From contig JAHFDK010000028.1 in NCBI GenBank assembly GCA_023249095.1, positions 1-36,961 of the forward strand: DNA of 36,961 bases. The letters run 5' to 3'. Shown here one piece after another: positions 8,362 to 16,249 of this stretch (position 1 is the first letter of the stretch; each line of letters starts with the position of its first letter). Source of the stretch: Candidatus Rokuibacteriota bacterium (lineage in GTDB: Bacteria > Methylomirabilota > Methylomirabilia > Rokubacteriales > CSP1-6). Below the pieces are notes generated by a model. That model was not told the origin of the DNA, did no database searches, and saw nothing but the letters and a program-made list of their open reading frames with translations. Both the position numbers and the translations under genes were made by a program.

Positions 8362-9288
8362 ATGGGGATCGGCTTGAGGATCTGCTCGCTCCTCCCGAGT
8401 GCTACCGAGATCGTGTTCGCGCTCGGACTCGGCGATCGGCTCGTCGCCGTGACCCACGAGTGCGACTATCCACCCGAGGCAACCCGTCTCCCGGTCATCA
8501 CGCGCAGCACGCTGGATCACGGGACGCGTCATAGCCGGGAGATCCACAACCATATCGCGAGCTCTCTCCACGCCGGCAGCAGCATCTACGCTCTCGACCA
8601 CGCACTCCTGGAACGGCTCGACCCGACTCTCATTCTGACCCAGGAACTCTGCGACGTGTGCGCCGTTTCGTACGACATCGTCCAGCAGGCCGTTCACCGT
8701 CTCCGGGGTACGCGCACGATCCTATCGCTCGAACCGACCAGCCTCGGCGGCATTCTGCACACCATCCAGCAGGTCGGGGACGCGGCGGACGTGCCCGAGA
8801 CCGCCAGGACGCTCGTCCGTACGCTTCAACAGCAAGTCGATCAGATTGCGGCGGCGGCGGAGAGCGCAAACGTCCAGCCGCGGGTCTTCGGCATGGAATG
8901 GCTGGATCCGTCCTTCACCGCTGGCCACTGGGTTCCTGAAATGATCCGTCTCGCAGGGGGCCGCGACGAGCTAGCGCCGGCGGGAGCGCCCTCGTCGAAG
9001 GTCGCCTGGAGCCGCATCGCCGACTACGATCCCGAGATCATTGTCCTCATGCCGTGCGGCTTCACACTGGAGCGCACGGTCGAGGAGTTTACTCAGATGA
9101 AGTTCCCCGCAGAATGGTGCCGTCTCAATGCAGTTCAAGCGGGACGAGTCTATGCGGTAAACGGCTCGGCGTATTTCAATCGCCCGGGTCCGCGGATCGT
9201 CGAGGGTCTCAAGATTCTGGCCGAGGTCATCCACCCCGAGGTCTTTCCGCGCACAACCCCGCCCGACGCCTGGCGGCACCTCGGCTAG
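8362..9288 (+). CDS. Cobalamin-binding protein (BtuF-like, helical-backbone metal receptor)
   Basis: 308 residues of the BtuF/FecB-like periplasmic-binding-protein fold: it opens with RICSLLPSATEIVFALGLGD and continues with VTHECDYPP and LDPTLILTQELCDVCAVSYD. Family members bind cobalamin or its precursors. No signal peptide is visible, so the protein may be cytoplasmic or the true N-terminus may differ; signal-less cobalamin-binding proteins of this type are common near B12 genes. ATG 8362 was preferred to the upstream in-frame start at 8308 because homology begins here. It belongs to the riboswitch-controlled group. No BtuC/BtuD genes follow. Confidence 0.85.
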   Translation: MGIGLRICSLLPSATEIVFALGLGDRLVAVTHECDYPPEATRLPVITRSTLDHGTRHSREIHNHIASSLHAGSSIYALDHALLERLDPTLILTQELCDVCAVSYDIVQQAVHRLRGTRTILSLEPTSLGGILHTIQQVGDAADVPETARTLVRTLQQQVDQIAAAAESANVQPRVFGMEWLDPSFTAGHWVPEMIRLAGGRDELAPAGAPSSKVAWSRIADYDPEIIVLMPCGFTLERTVEEFTQMKFPAEWCRLNAVQAGRVYAVNGSAYFNRPGPRIVEGLKILAEVIHPEVFPRTTPPDAWRHLG

Positions 9289-9297
9289 AACACCACG

Positions 9298-9447
9298 CTG
9301 CGTCTGAGTGCGCGCTTCACCGTGGACGATCTGGCCCGGCCGCTCCCGCTGGGCGCCGGGGCGCAACAGATTGTGTCCCTCGCACCGAGTTGCACGGAAT
9401 GTCTGCTCGAAGGCCTGGAGCGTCTCGCAGAGATCCTCGCCCCGTAG
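9298..9447 (+). pseudogene. Remnant of a second cobalamin-binding protein gene
   Basis: Directly after the TAG of the preceding gene, and in the same frame, an open stretch reads FTVDDLARPLPLGAGAQQ, then IVSLAPSCTE, then CLLEGLERLAEILAP and a TAG. IVSLAPSCTE matches the start of BtuF-type proteins, and EGLERLAEILAP matches their extreme C-terminus (compare EGLKILAEVIHPE in the neighbour). The roughly 240 residues between are gone without loss of frame. No ATG is present; CTG 9298 is the likeliest original start region. It is best explained as an internally deleted tandem paralogue. Confidence 0.6.
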
Positions 9448-9456
9448 GGGCGACGG

Positions 9457-10374
9457 CTACATCAACTCGTTGATGAGGGCCTGCGCGATTTCCGGGGCGA
9501 CGCCCAGCGGACGGTGCGCGAGCGGCCCGCCGTCGCTCAGGACCGGCTCGAGCTGGTCCAGCGTCGGCAGATCCTCGCGCTTCCAGAAGAGGCCGATCGG
9601 GATGACCTCGCCCCACTGGCAGCCCTGCTGCATGGCGGCCTGGAAGTTGGTCGGGTCGTGGCCCATCTCTTCCAGCTTGCGGGTCCGCTGCTTGAAGAAC
9701 TCGTTCGTGTTGTCGTGGTTATACGTCACGCAGGGACTGAAGGCGTCGATCAAGGCAAAGCCCTTGTGCTCGAGGCCCCCCTTGATCAGCTCGACCAGGT
9801 GCTTCTGCTGACCGGTGAATCCCCGGGCCACGTACGTCGCGCCGGCCGCAATGGCCAGGGGGATCGGGTTGATGGGATTTTCAACGCTGCCAAACGGTGT
9901 GCTCTTGGTCTGCATCCCTTTGACGCTGGTGGGGGAGAGCTGCCCCGTCGTCAGTCCGTAGACCTGGTTATTCATGACGATGTAGGTCAGATCGACGTTG
10001 CGGCGCATGGCGTGGACGAAGTGATTGCCACCGATGCCGTACCCGTCGCCGTCTCCGCCGGTGGCGACGATCTTGAGCTCGTGATTGGCCAGCTGGGCTC
10101 CAGTGGCCACGGCCACGGCGCGGCCGTGCAGGGTGTGCATGCCGTAGGTGTTGAGGTAGCCGGGCAGGTTCGACGAGCAGCCGATGCCGCTGATGGTCAG
10201 GACCTCGTGGGGCTGGAGCCCCAGCTCGGCCATCGCCTGTTTCAGGGCCGCGAGCACGCCGAAGTCGCCGCACCCCGGGCACCAGTCCGGATCCACCTTG
10301 CCCTTGAGATCCTTGACCGTCACCTTGGGCTTGGCCGGACCCCGTACGGTCGCTGCGGTGTCAACAATCGCCAT
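9457..10374 (-). CDS. korB: 2-oxoacid:ferredoxin oxidoreductase, beta subunit
   Basis: A 305-residue thiamine-diphosphate-binding subunit. CPGCG at residues 32-36 is the conserved cysteine motif, and GGDGDGYGIGGNH at about 106-118 is the TPP/Mg2+ signature, followed by the NVDLTYIVMNNQVYGLTTGQ region. With the alpha subunit encoded 15 nt upstream it forms a KorAB-type enzyme that reversibly converts 2-oxoglutarate, CoA and oxidised ferredoxin to succinyl-CoA, CO2 and reduced ferredoxin. The exact 2-oxoacid (2-oxoglutarate or pyruvate) is inferred from the two-subunit layout, not proven. It is the second gene of the operon. Confidence 0.93.
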   Translation of the reverse strand: MAIVDTAATVRGPAKPKVTVKDLKGKVDPDWCPGCGDFGVLAALKQAMAELGLQPHEVLTISGIGCSSNLPGYLNTYGMHTLHGRAVAVATGAQLANHELKIVATGGDGDGYGIGGNHFVHAMRRNVDLTYIVMNNQVYGLTTGQLSPTSVKGMQTKSTPFGSVENPINPIPLAIAAGATYVARGFTGQQKHLVELIKGGLEHKGFALIDAFSPCVTYNHDNTNEFFKQRTRKLEEMGHDPTNFQAAMQQGCQWGEVIPIGLFWKREDLPTLDQLEPVLSDGGPLAHRPLGVAPEIAQALINELM

Positions 10375-10389
10375 GAATGACCGCCTCCC

Positions 10390-12177
10390 TCAAACCTGGA
10401 TCTCGTGCACGGGCACGTAGAGCTTGGTCGAACCCGCCAAGATGGCGTTGACACCCTCCACGATGTGGTGCGGCATGAACGGCTCCCCGTCGTATTTTCG
10501 GATGTGACCATCGGCGGCGAAGCCGGTCTCCGATCTCAGGTAGCGGGCGAACTGCCCGCTGTAGTTGTTCTCGACGATGATGACCTTGGCGCACGCGGAC
10601 AGGATCGACAGGATCGCGTCGGCATGGAGCGGGACCAGCCATTTGATCTGGAGATTGTTGGCCGAGATGCCTGCGTCGGCGAGCTGTCCGATGGCCTCGC
10701 GAATGACGCCTTCGGTCGAACCCCAGCCCAGGAGCGTGACTCGAGCGTCCGCGGCCCCGAAAAGCGCGGGCGGCGGCAGGAGCGGCAGGACCCCGTCCAT
10801 CTTGCGCATCCGCTTCTCGTGCATGGCCTGACGCTTGTGAGGGTCCGTGAATTCGTCACTGATGAGCACGCCGTCCTCGTCGTGCTCATCGGTGGCCACG
10901 ACGTGGACGTGCCCGGGGGTTCCCGCGACCGCCCGCGCCGAGATGCCGCTCTCGGTGATGAGGTAGCGCTTGTAGTTGCCGTTCACCGGCGTCGCGTGAC
11001 CGTTGAGGCCGATGACGTCGCCGCGGTCGATGGGCACGTTGAACTCCAGCTCCGCGGGATCGATGCTGGACCGGCCCTCGGACAGCAGCAGGTCGGAGAG
11101 GATGATGCCGGGACACTGGAACTTGTCGACCAGGTTGAAGAGCTGCGGGACGATCTTGAAGCAATCGACGATGCTCGTTGGTGCGACGATGATCCGGGGG
11201 TAGTCTCCCTGGCCCGCGCCCAGCACTTGCCAGAGATCGCCCTGTTCGGTCTTGGTGGGCACACCCGTGGCCGGTCCCGCCCGCTGGACGTTGATGCAGA
11301 CGACGGGGATCTCCATCATGGCCGCCGCGCCGAGGGCTTCGCTCATGAGCGCAAAGCCGCCGCCGGAGGTCGCGCACATGGCGCGGCAGCCCGTATGCGC
11401 CGCCCCGATCGCCATGTTGATCACGCCGATCTCGTCCTCGACCTGTCGAACCATGATCCCGAGCTGACGCGCGTGCCGCGCCATCCAGTGCAGCACGCCT
11501 GACGAAGGGCTCATGGGATAGGCGCAGTAGAAGCGCACGCCCGAGGCCGCGCCGCCCATCGCGAGGGCCTGGTTGCCCTCGAAGAACGCCAGGGGCTTGG
11601 CCGGGTCGGGCAGCGAGAACGGCAACGCCGTGAAATGCGCCGCGGCGTGGTCGTAGCCCGCGCGGGCGACACCCACGTTTTCGGCGACGGCCGCCGCGCC
11701 TTTCCGTCTGAACTGGAGCGTCACGATCTCCTCGAGGATCTCGAACTCGACCTTGATCAAGCGCAGCACGGCGGCCAGCGCGATGGTGTTCTGAACGAGA
11801 TCTCCCCGGATCGTGGGCGCCAGCGCTTTGACGGAAAAGGGGCACAGCTGCACGCCCTCGGCAGCGGCACCCGGCTTGATCGTGTCGCTGTTGAACAGCA
11901 CGGCCGAGCCCGCGCGCATCAGCCTCAGGTGCCGATTCATCGTGTCCTGATTCAGCGGCAGGAGCACGTCGAGCTTGTCGCCGTAACTCAGGACCGGTTG
12001 GTCACTCGTACGGAGGGTCAGAAAAATGTGACCGCCACGAATGATGGACTGGTAGGCGTTGTACGCGTTGACGTGCAGCCCGCGGCGGACGAAGATCCGC
12101 GCCAGGATGTCGCCGGGAGTGGCGATACCCTGGCCCGCCGCGCCGCCAATGCCGATGGCTAGGTCGATTCTCTTCAC
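10390..12177 (-). CDS. korA: 2-oxoacid:ferredoxin oxidoreductase, fused gamma-alpha subunit
   Basis: 595 residues. Residues 1 to about 190 are the gamma domain (GIGGAAGQG, SIIRGGHIFLTLR). From about 200 onward is the alpha/pyrimidine-binding part (EGNQALAMGGAASGVRFYCA, YPMSPSSG) and a C-terminal transketolase-like domain. A gamma-alpha fusion with a separate beta subunit is the standard KorAB arrangement. The GTG start at 12177 has a CAGGAGACGAG ribosome site. A sigma70-like promoter lies 66-100 nt upstream. The enzyme would act in the cytosol in the TCA cycle or its reductive form. Confidence 0.93.
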   Translation of the reverse strand: MKRIDLAIGIGGAAGQGIATPGDILARIFVRRGLHVNAYNAYQSIIRGGHIFLTLRTSDQPVLSYGDKLDVLLPLNQDTMNRHLRLMRAGSAVLFNSDTIKPGAAAEGVQLCPFSVKALAPTIRGDLVQNTIALAAVLRLIKVEFEILEEIVTLQFRRKGAAAVAENVGVARAGYDHAAAHFTALPFSLPDPAKPLAFFEGNQALAMGGAASGVRFYCAYPMSPSSGVLHWMARHARQLGIMVRQVEDEIGVINMAIGAAHTGCRAMCATSGGGFALMSEALGAAAMMEIPVVCINVQRAGPATGVPTKTEQGDLWQVLGAGQGDYPRIIVAPTSIVDCFKIVPQLFNLVDKFQCPGIILSDLLLSEGRSSIDPAELEFNVPIDRGDVIGLNGHATPVNGNYKRYLITESGISARAVAGTPGHVHVVATDEHDEDGVLISDEFTDPHKRQAMHEKRMRKMDGVLPLLPPPALFGAADARVTLLGWGSTEGVIREAIGQLADAGISANNLQIKWLVPLHADAILSILSACAKVIIVENNYSGQFARYLRSETGFAADGHIRKYDGEPFMPHHIVEGVNAILAGSTKLYVPVHEIQV

Positions 12178-12249
12178 GCCTCGTCTCCTGTCAGAGTCAG
12201 AGCGCTTCGGCGACAGCCTGCTGGGGCGATCCTGCGCTGGACCCAGGCA

Positions 12250-12278
12250 ATTTTGCGCCGTTCGATGGTTTCGGTCAA
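12250..12278 (-). promoter_or_regulatory. sigma70-like promoter of korAB
   Basis: On the minus strand, TTGACC (12278-12273) and CAAAAT (12255-12250) are separated by exactly 17 nt. The expected transcript start is near 12243, about 66 nt before the korA GTG at 12177. Confidence 0.6.
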
Positions 12279-12450
12279 GAAAGTGCTCAGACCTTCTGGA
12301 GGGCTATAGTAGATGGTGCCGTGGTCATGAGGGACCCTGTTCTGGCCGCGAGCCCCGCCGGCGCGTTGGCGCCGGCGATGCCTGCCCGGTGGATGGAGAT
12401 GGCGCTCTCGAGCAGATCGAGCAGCGCGGCCGGCGCGGCTGAGGTAGGAG

Positions 12451-12594
12451 GTGGAGCTCCCGCGGATTCTGGCGCTGGTCTTTGGTGTTGGTGGAATCGT
12501 CCTGATCGGGTTCGTGATGTATCGACTCCTCGATGCCGGTGTAGCGTTCCGGAAAGCGCGGCCCCGAGGCGAACCGAAGACACTGAGCGGATAG
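12451..12594 (+). CDS. Small single-pass membrane protein, 47 aa
   Basis: A short frame starting GTG 12451, preceded by GAGGTAGGAG (ribosome site GAGG with 6-nt spacing). An in-frame TAG at 12445 fixes the start at or after this GTG. The product has one hydrophobic segment (ILALVFGVGGIVLIGFVMY, residues about 6-24) followed by a basic tail with FRKARPRGEPK, so it is probably a membrane-anchored micro-protein with its tail in the cytoplasm. It lies between the divergent korAB operon and the convergent response regulator. Function unknown. Confidence 0.6.
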   Translation: MELPRILALVFGVGGIVLIGFVMYRLLDAGVAFRKARPRGEPKTLSG

Positions 12595-12617
12595 GGTCGC
12601 GGGAACACGGGGAGGGG

Positions 12618-12983
12618 CTAGGCCAACACCTGACGCACTCTCGCGGCGAGCGCGTCCGGCGTGAACGGCTTGGCAATGAACGGGTATCCCGAGTCCGTGG
12701 CGTCATAGACCGAAGAGCCCGACATGAGGAGCACCTTCGTCTGCGGGCTGAGCGCCTGTACCCGCCGTGCGAGTTCCGGGCCCCTCATCAGGGGCATGAC
12801 AACATCGGCGAGCAGTAGGTGGATCGCGTGCTTCTTGGTCAGGTCCAAGGCCACCTGGGGATCTCCGGTGTCGAGTACGGTGTACCCCCTCATCTGCAGC
12901 ATCTCTCGTATGACGACTCGGACGCGGTCCTGGTCATCAATGACCAGAATGGTCTCTACATCTGCCCCGCCCCCAGTTGGCAT
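12618..12983 (-). CDS. Single-domain response regulator (REC)
   Basis: A 121-residue receiver domain. The acidic pair is in LVIDDQ (Asp16-Asp17), the phospho-acceptor is Asp60 in LLLADVVMPLMRGPE, Ser/Thr is in VLLMSGSS and the switch Lys in FIAKPFTPDAL. There is no output domain. The ATG at 12983 was chosen because the longer frame adds only low-complexity residues. It lies 184 nt downstream of the double-REC gene and kinase gene on the same strand and probably belongs to that signalling unit. GLLLMSG-type receivers of this kind often follow hybrid-kinase modules. Confidence 0.85.
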   Translation of the reverse strand: MPTGGGADVETILVIDDQDRVRVVIREMLQMRGYTVLDTGDPQVALDLTKKHAIHLLLADVVMPLMRGPELARRVQALSPQTKVLLMSGSSVYDATDSGYPFIAKPFTPDALAARVRQVLA

Positions 12984-13167
12984 ATCGCCGTGGAGCACGG
13001 AAGAACGATACCGCAAACCGGATGCCGCAACTGGAAGACACGACGCTGACCGGCACGGCGCTCCTGGGGCAGGCCATGACCAGGCGCGCACGGCCCGACC
13101 GGGGCTTTGGACCGCCTACACTCTCACCTCTCCAGCCACGCGGCGATCAGCCGCCCGCCGGGCAGAT

Positions 13168-14040
13168 TTAGCTCTCTAGCCGCTTCATCATCACCGCCGT
13201 TTCCACGCTCTGCGCGAGGTGCTCCAGATCGACGGGTTTGGTGACGTAGTCGAACGCTCCGCGCGCCAGCGTTCGTTGAGCGAGGGCGGCGTCCGATGTG
13301 CCACTGACCATGATGACTTTCACAGCGGGCGCTACGGCCTGGATCGCGATCAGGGCGTCCGCCCCCGCGAGGCCTGGCATTCCGATGTCGAGGAGCACCA
13401 CGTCCGGAGGGTCCTCCACGACGGCCCGGAGGGCGTCGGCCCCGCTCGAGACACTCCGGACGGTGTATCCCTTTAGCGTGGCAAATTCACTCAACATCTC
13501 ACGTATGGCCGGGTCATCGTCCACGACAAGCACCCGTCCCGGCGACGCTTGGCGTGCCGCGGACACCGGTGCGGTATTCGGATCGCGCTCCGTAGTTGAC
13601 CCTGCACCTGGCCGGGGCGTGTTCGACCCCGTGAGTGCTGACAGAAGATCCGACAGACCCACGGGCTTCCTGAGAACCGCTCGAACGCCGAGTAATGACG
13701 CCTGGCGGTGCAGGTCGGTGTCCGTCTCACCAGTGACGACGACCACCGCGATTGTCGGATCGAACTTGACGATTCGTTTCAATGCCTCGATCCCGCCGAG
13801 CCTCGGCATCGCGAGATCCAGGATGACCGCGCGGGGGCGCTCGCGTTTGACCTGGAGGAGCGCCTCAAGCCCGTCCTTCGCCTCAAGCACGTGAAAGCCT
13901 TGGAGGCGGATGTACTCACTGAATACGGCACGCATCTCGGCATCGTCGTCGACGACGAGCACGGTCTGCGGGGCGGCGTGCTGAGAAATGGCCTGCTTCC
14001 TTGAGTTAACTGGCGCTCGACCGTGTGAGGACGTCGGCAC
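13168..14040 (-). CDS. Tandem double-receiver response regulator
   Basis: 290 residues with two complete REC domains. The first spans about residues 26-138 (phospho-Asp75 in VILDLAMPRLGG, Lys in AVLRKPV). The second spans about 169-285 (phospho-Asp218 in VVLLDIGMPGL, Lys in DYVTKPVDL). A roughly 30-residue polar linker joins them and there is no output domain. The start overlaps the end of the sensor kinase gene by 35 nt, which implies translational coupling. Two acceptors fed by one kinase suggest a phosphate sink, a branched relay or dose sensing; this is inference. Confidence 0.9.
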   Translation of the reverse strand: MPTSSHGRAPVNSRKQAISQHAAPQTVLVVDDDAEMRAVFSEYIRLQGFHVLEAKDGLEALLQVKRERPRAVILDLAMPRLGGIEALKRIVKFDPTIAVVVVTGETDTDLHRQASLLGVRAVLRKPVGLSDLLSALTGSNTPRPGAGSTTERDPNTAPVSAARQASPGRVLVVDDDPAIREMLSEFATLKGYTVRSVSSGADALRAVVEDPPDVVLLDIGMPGLAGADALIAIQAVAPAVKVIMVSGTSDAALAQRTLARGAFDYVTKPVDLEHLAQSVETAVMMKRLES

Positions 14041-15841
14041 CGATCGCCGGCATCGTTAACCGGAAGGTGGTTCCAGCGCCCTGGCGGCTCTCGACTGTGA
14101 TCGCCGCGCCCGGTTGCTGCTCCACGAGAGATCGAACGATGGAGAGCCCGATCCCTGTCCCCTCCGCTTTGGTGGTGTAGAACGGCGTCCAGATTTGGGC
14201 GAGGGCGTCGGGCGCAATGCCAGGCCCCGTGTCTGTGACTTCCGCGACGATCGGCGTGCCGCTCCCATCGGTCTCATAGGCTTTGAGCGTCACCTGCCCA
14301 CCACCGGTGTCCACCATGGCCTGCACCGCGTTCGTGGCCAGGTTCACGAAGACCTGCATGAGCGCACTTCGGTCACCGACCACTTGAGGCAGCATGGGCG
14401 GGACTTGAACGCTGATGGAGACCTGATACTTCCGGGCTTCGTAGGCGAGCACCTCGCTCGTCGCCCTCAGTAACTCGCCTAGATCGAGGGGCGTCGGATC
14501 CGGCTTGGCCGGCTTGGAATACGTCGAGAGGCCCTCCATGATCCGCCGCATCCGCTCCGCAGCGTCCTCGAACTGAGCGAGGCTACGAGCGAGAACGTCG
14601 AAGGTCGGCGCCTGCCCCGGAACCATCTGGAGCTTGAGAATTTCGATGCGGCCCGCAATGACGCTCAGAGGGTTTCGGAGCTCATGGGCGACCCCGGCCG
14701 CGAGGCGCCCGAGCGCGGCCATCCTCTCGCTCCGCACCAATTCGGCCGTGGCCTGTGCGCGCTCGGCGGCTCGCTGTTCCATGGCCTCCGCCATCGCGTC
14801 AAAGGATCGAGCCAAGTGACCCAGTTCGCTGTCGTCGCCGGCAAGCCCGGTCCGCGCCCCGAGGTCCCCGGCCGCCAGGCGCTTTGTGGCGGCAATCAGC
14901 GCTTCGGTGCGGCGCAGCACGAGTCGCTCCGCGACTACGCGGGCGCCCGCCAGCGCTCCCACGACGACAAGACCCAGCAAGACAAGATTCCGGACAAGCG
15001 CGGTGTTTGATCCAGTCAGCGCCACGGATCGAGGAATGCCGACCGCAAGGTAGACCTCGCCGGCGTCGGGCGTGGCCGACAAGCGCGTGAGTCCGTACAG
15101 TCGAGGGACACCGTCCAATCCCACCCCAGCGGCGGTGCCCTCGCCGCGCCTCGTCAACATGGCTTGTGCAAGTGGGGCGTCTGCGACCTGCTTACCGACC
15201 CACTCGTCTCCTTGAGGGTGACGGGCCAGAATGACGCCGGCCTGATCGATCACGAGCAGCGTGGAGCCGTGCGGCAACTGGGCGTCGGCGGCCAAATGGT
15301 TGAGGCTCCGCAGATCCAGTCCGATCACGACGACGGCGCTTACAGTGCCACGCGCATCGACCGCAGGGTGCGCGATGGCGATGGCCGCTTTCCGGCTAAT
15401 CCGGCCGATCAAATATCCACTCATGGCGATGTCGCGGGTGGTCAGCGCGCGTTGGAAGTATTCGCGATCCCGAAGGCTGATCGGCCCGGCCGGGGGCACC
15501 GCACTGCACACCACGTCGCCGGTCGGCGCCGCCACAGAAATGTTCACGTACCCGGGCGTTCGGCTCAGGAGCTCCGCTAGCAGCGGACGGCACGCGGTCG
15601 CGTCGAGCGCCCTCACGGCGGGGAGCTGCGCCAGGGTGAAGGCCAACTGGCGCGCGCCTTGGAACACGCCGTTTTGTTCGGAGGCCGCGATCCGGGCGAT
15701 TCGGAGCGCCTCTTCATGGGCGACGGCCACGGCGGCGCGCCGATGCTCCAGGTGGGTATACAGCGTCAGGGCAAAGGCGGGAAGCACCGCCACGAGGACC
15801 AAGATCAGGAGCCGGGACCGGAGGCTCGCGAGTCGCTTCAT
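14006..15841 (-). CDS. Sensor histidine kinase (Cache-HAMP-HisKA-HATPase)
   Basis: 611 residues. TM1 is at about 10-30 and TM2 at about 282-300; between them is a periplasmic Cache-type sensor (LRDREYFQRALTTRDIAMSG is the typical dCache helix-strand). A HAMP linker at about 301-355 is followed by HisKA with phospho-His386 in HELRNPLS, then HATPase_c with the N box near 500, DTGPGI at 537-542 and GTGIGLS at 561-567. It is a membrane sensor of a small extracellular ligand. It is the first gene of an operon with the double-REC regulator (35-nt overlap) and a single REC protein. The ligand is unknown. Confidence 0.92.
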   Translation of the reverse strand: MKRLASLRSRLLILVLVAVLPAFALTLYTHLEHRRAAVAVAHEEALRIARIAASEQNGVFQGARQLAFTLAQLPAVRALDATACRPLLAELLSRTPGYVNISVAAPTGDVVCSAVPPAGPISLRDREYFQRALTTRDIAMSGYLIGRISRKAAIAIAHPAVDARGTVSAVVVIGLDLRSLNHLAADAQLPHGSTLLVIDQAGVILARHPQGDEWVGKQVADAPLAQAMLTRRGEGTAAGVGLDGVPRLYGLTRLSATPDAGEVYLAVGIPRSVALTGSNTALVRNLVLLGLVVVGALAGARVVAERLVLRRTEALIAATKRLAAGDLGARTGLAGDDSELGHLARSFDAMAEAMEQRAAERAQATAELVRSERMAALGRLAAGVAHELRNPLSVIAGRIEILKLQMVPGQAPTFDVLARSLAQFEDAAERMRRIMEGLSTYSKPAKPDPTPLDLGELLRATSEVLAYEARKYQVSISVQVPPMLPQVVGDRSALMQVFVNLATNAVQAMVDTGGGQVTLKAYETDGSGTPIVAEVTDTGPGIAPDALAQIWTPFYTTKAEGTGIGLSIVRSLVEQQPGAAITVESRQGAGTTFRLTMPAIGADVLTRSSAS

Positions 15842-16040
15842 GCCGGGGTTATGAACATCGTAATCCAGGCGGTGGCCCCAGACCTAAAGGCACGTCGGCC
15901 CCTTGCTACAAACGATACGTCTTCGCAGCCTGTCTCGAGTCACGGAGGGCGAGCGATCGCGAGGCCTCAGATCTCAGTGACCTTCTGAGGTCGATTTCGG
16001 TGACAGTCGACAGCGGCCGTCGCAGAAGTGGCTGATTTCT

Positions 16041-16086
16041 TGGTGCGCCTGGCAGGAGTCGAACCTGCGACCCTCGGATTAGAAGT
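16041..16086 (-). repeat. tRNA-Arg(TCT) 3'-half fragment, copy A (att-like)
   Basis: These 46 bp are identical to 29367-29412 of the intact tRNA-Arg(TCT): CCA, acceptor 3' strand, T arm, variable loop and the anticodon loop up to the anticodon. Identity to the tRNA stops inside the anticodon stem, where copies A-C instead share TTCT. It is the outermost (probably oldest) of three copies. The 408-nt gene-free stretch 15842-16249 holds nothing else clear. Confidence 0.9.
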
Positions 16087-16196
16087 TCTCCCTGCGATCT
16101 CACGCAATACCCGCGTTCTCAGGCGCTTGCGCACTCGGCGCCAGCGAGCCGCCGGTGCGTGCAAGTGCGGTTCGGTGCGCTCCTTGGCGCGCGGCT

Positions 16197-16215
16197 GGTG
16201 ACATCTTTGGTGACA
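16197..16215. repeat. GGTGACA pair, 12-nt spacing, copy A
   Basis: GGTGACA occurs at 16197-16203 and 16209-16215, starting 12 nt apart, 110 nt after the end of tRNA fragment copy A. The same pair follows copies B and C. On the minus strand it would read VTKDVT in one frame. Confidence 0.7.
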
Positions 16216-16249
16216 AGGGCAGGTCGCGCCCGGCCCCTGGCCCGGTGGC

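Noticed and set aside
15976..16005. AGTGACC...GGTGACA just before tRNA fragment copy A, as a fourth element edge
   Set aside because: Spacing is 23 nt, not 12, one motif is altered, and no tRNA fragment lies 111 nt to its left.
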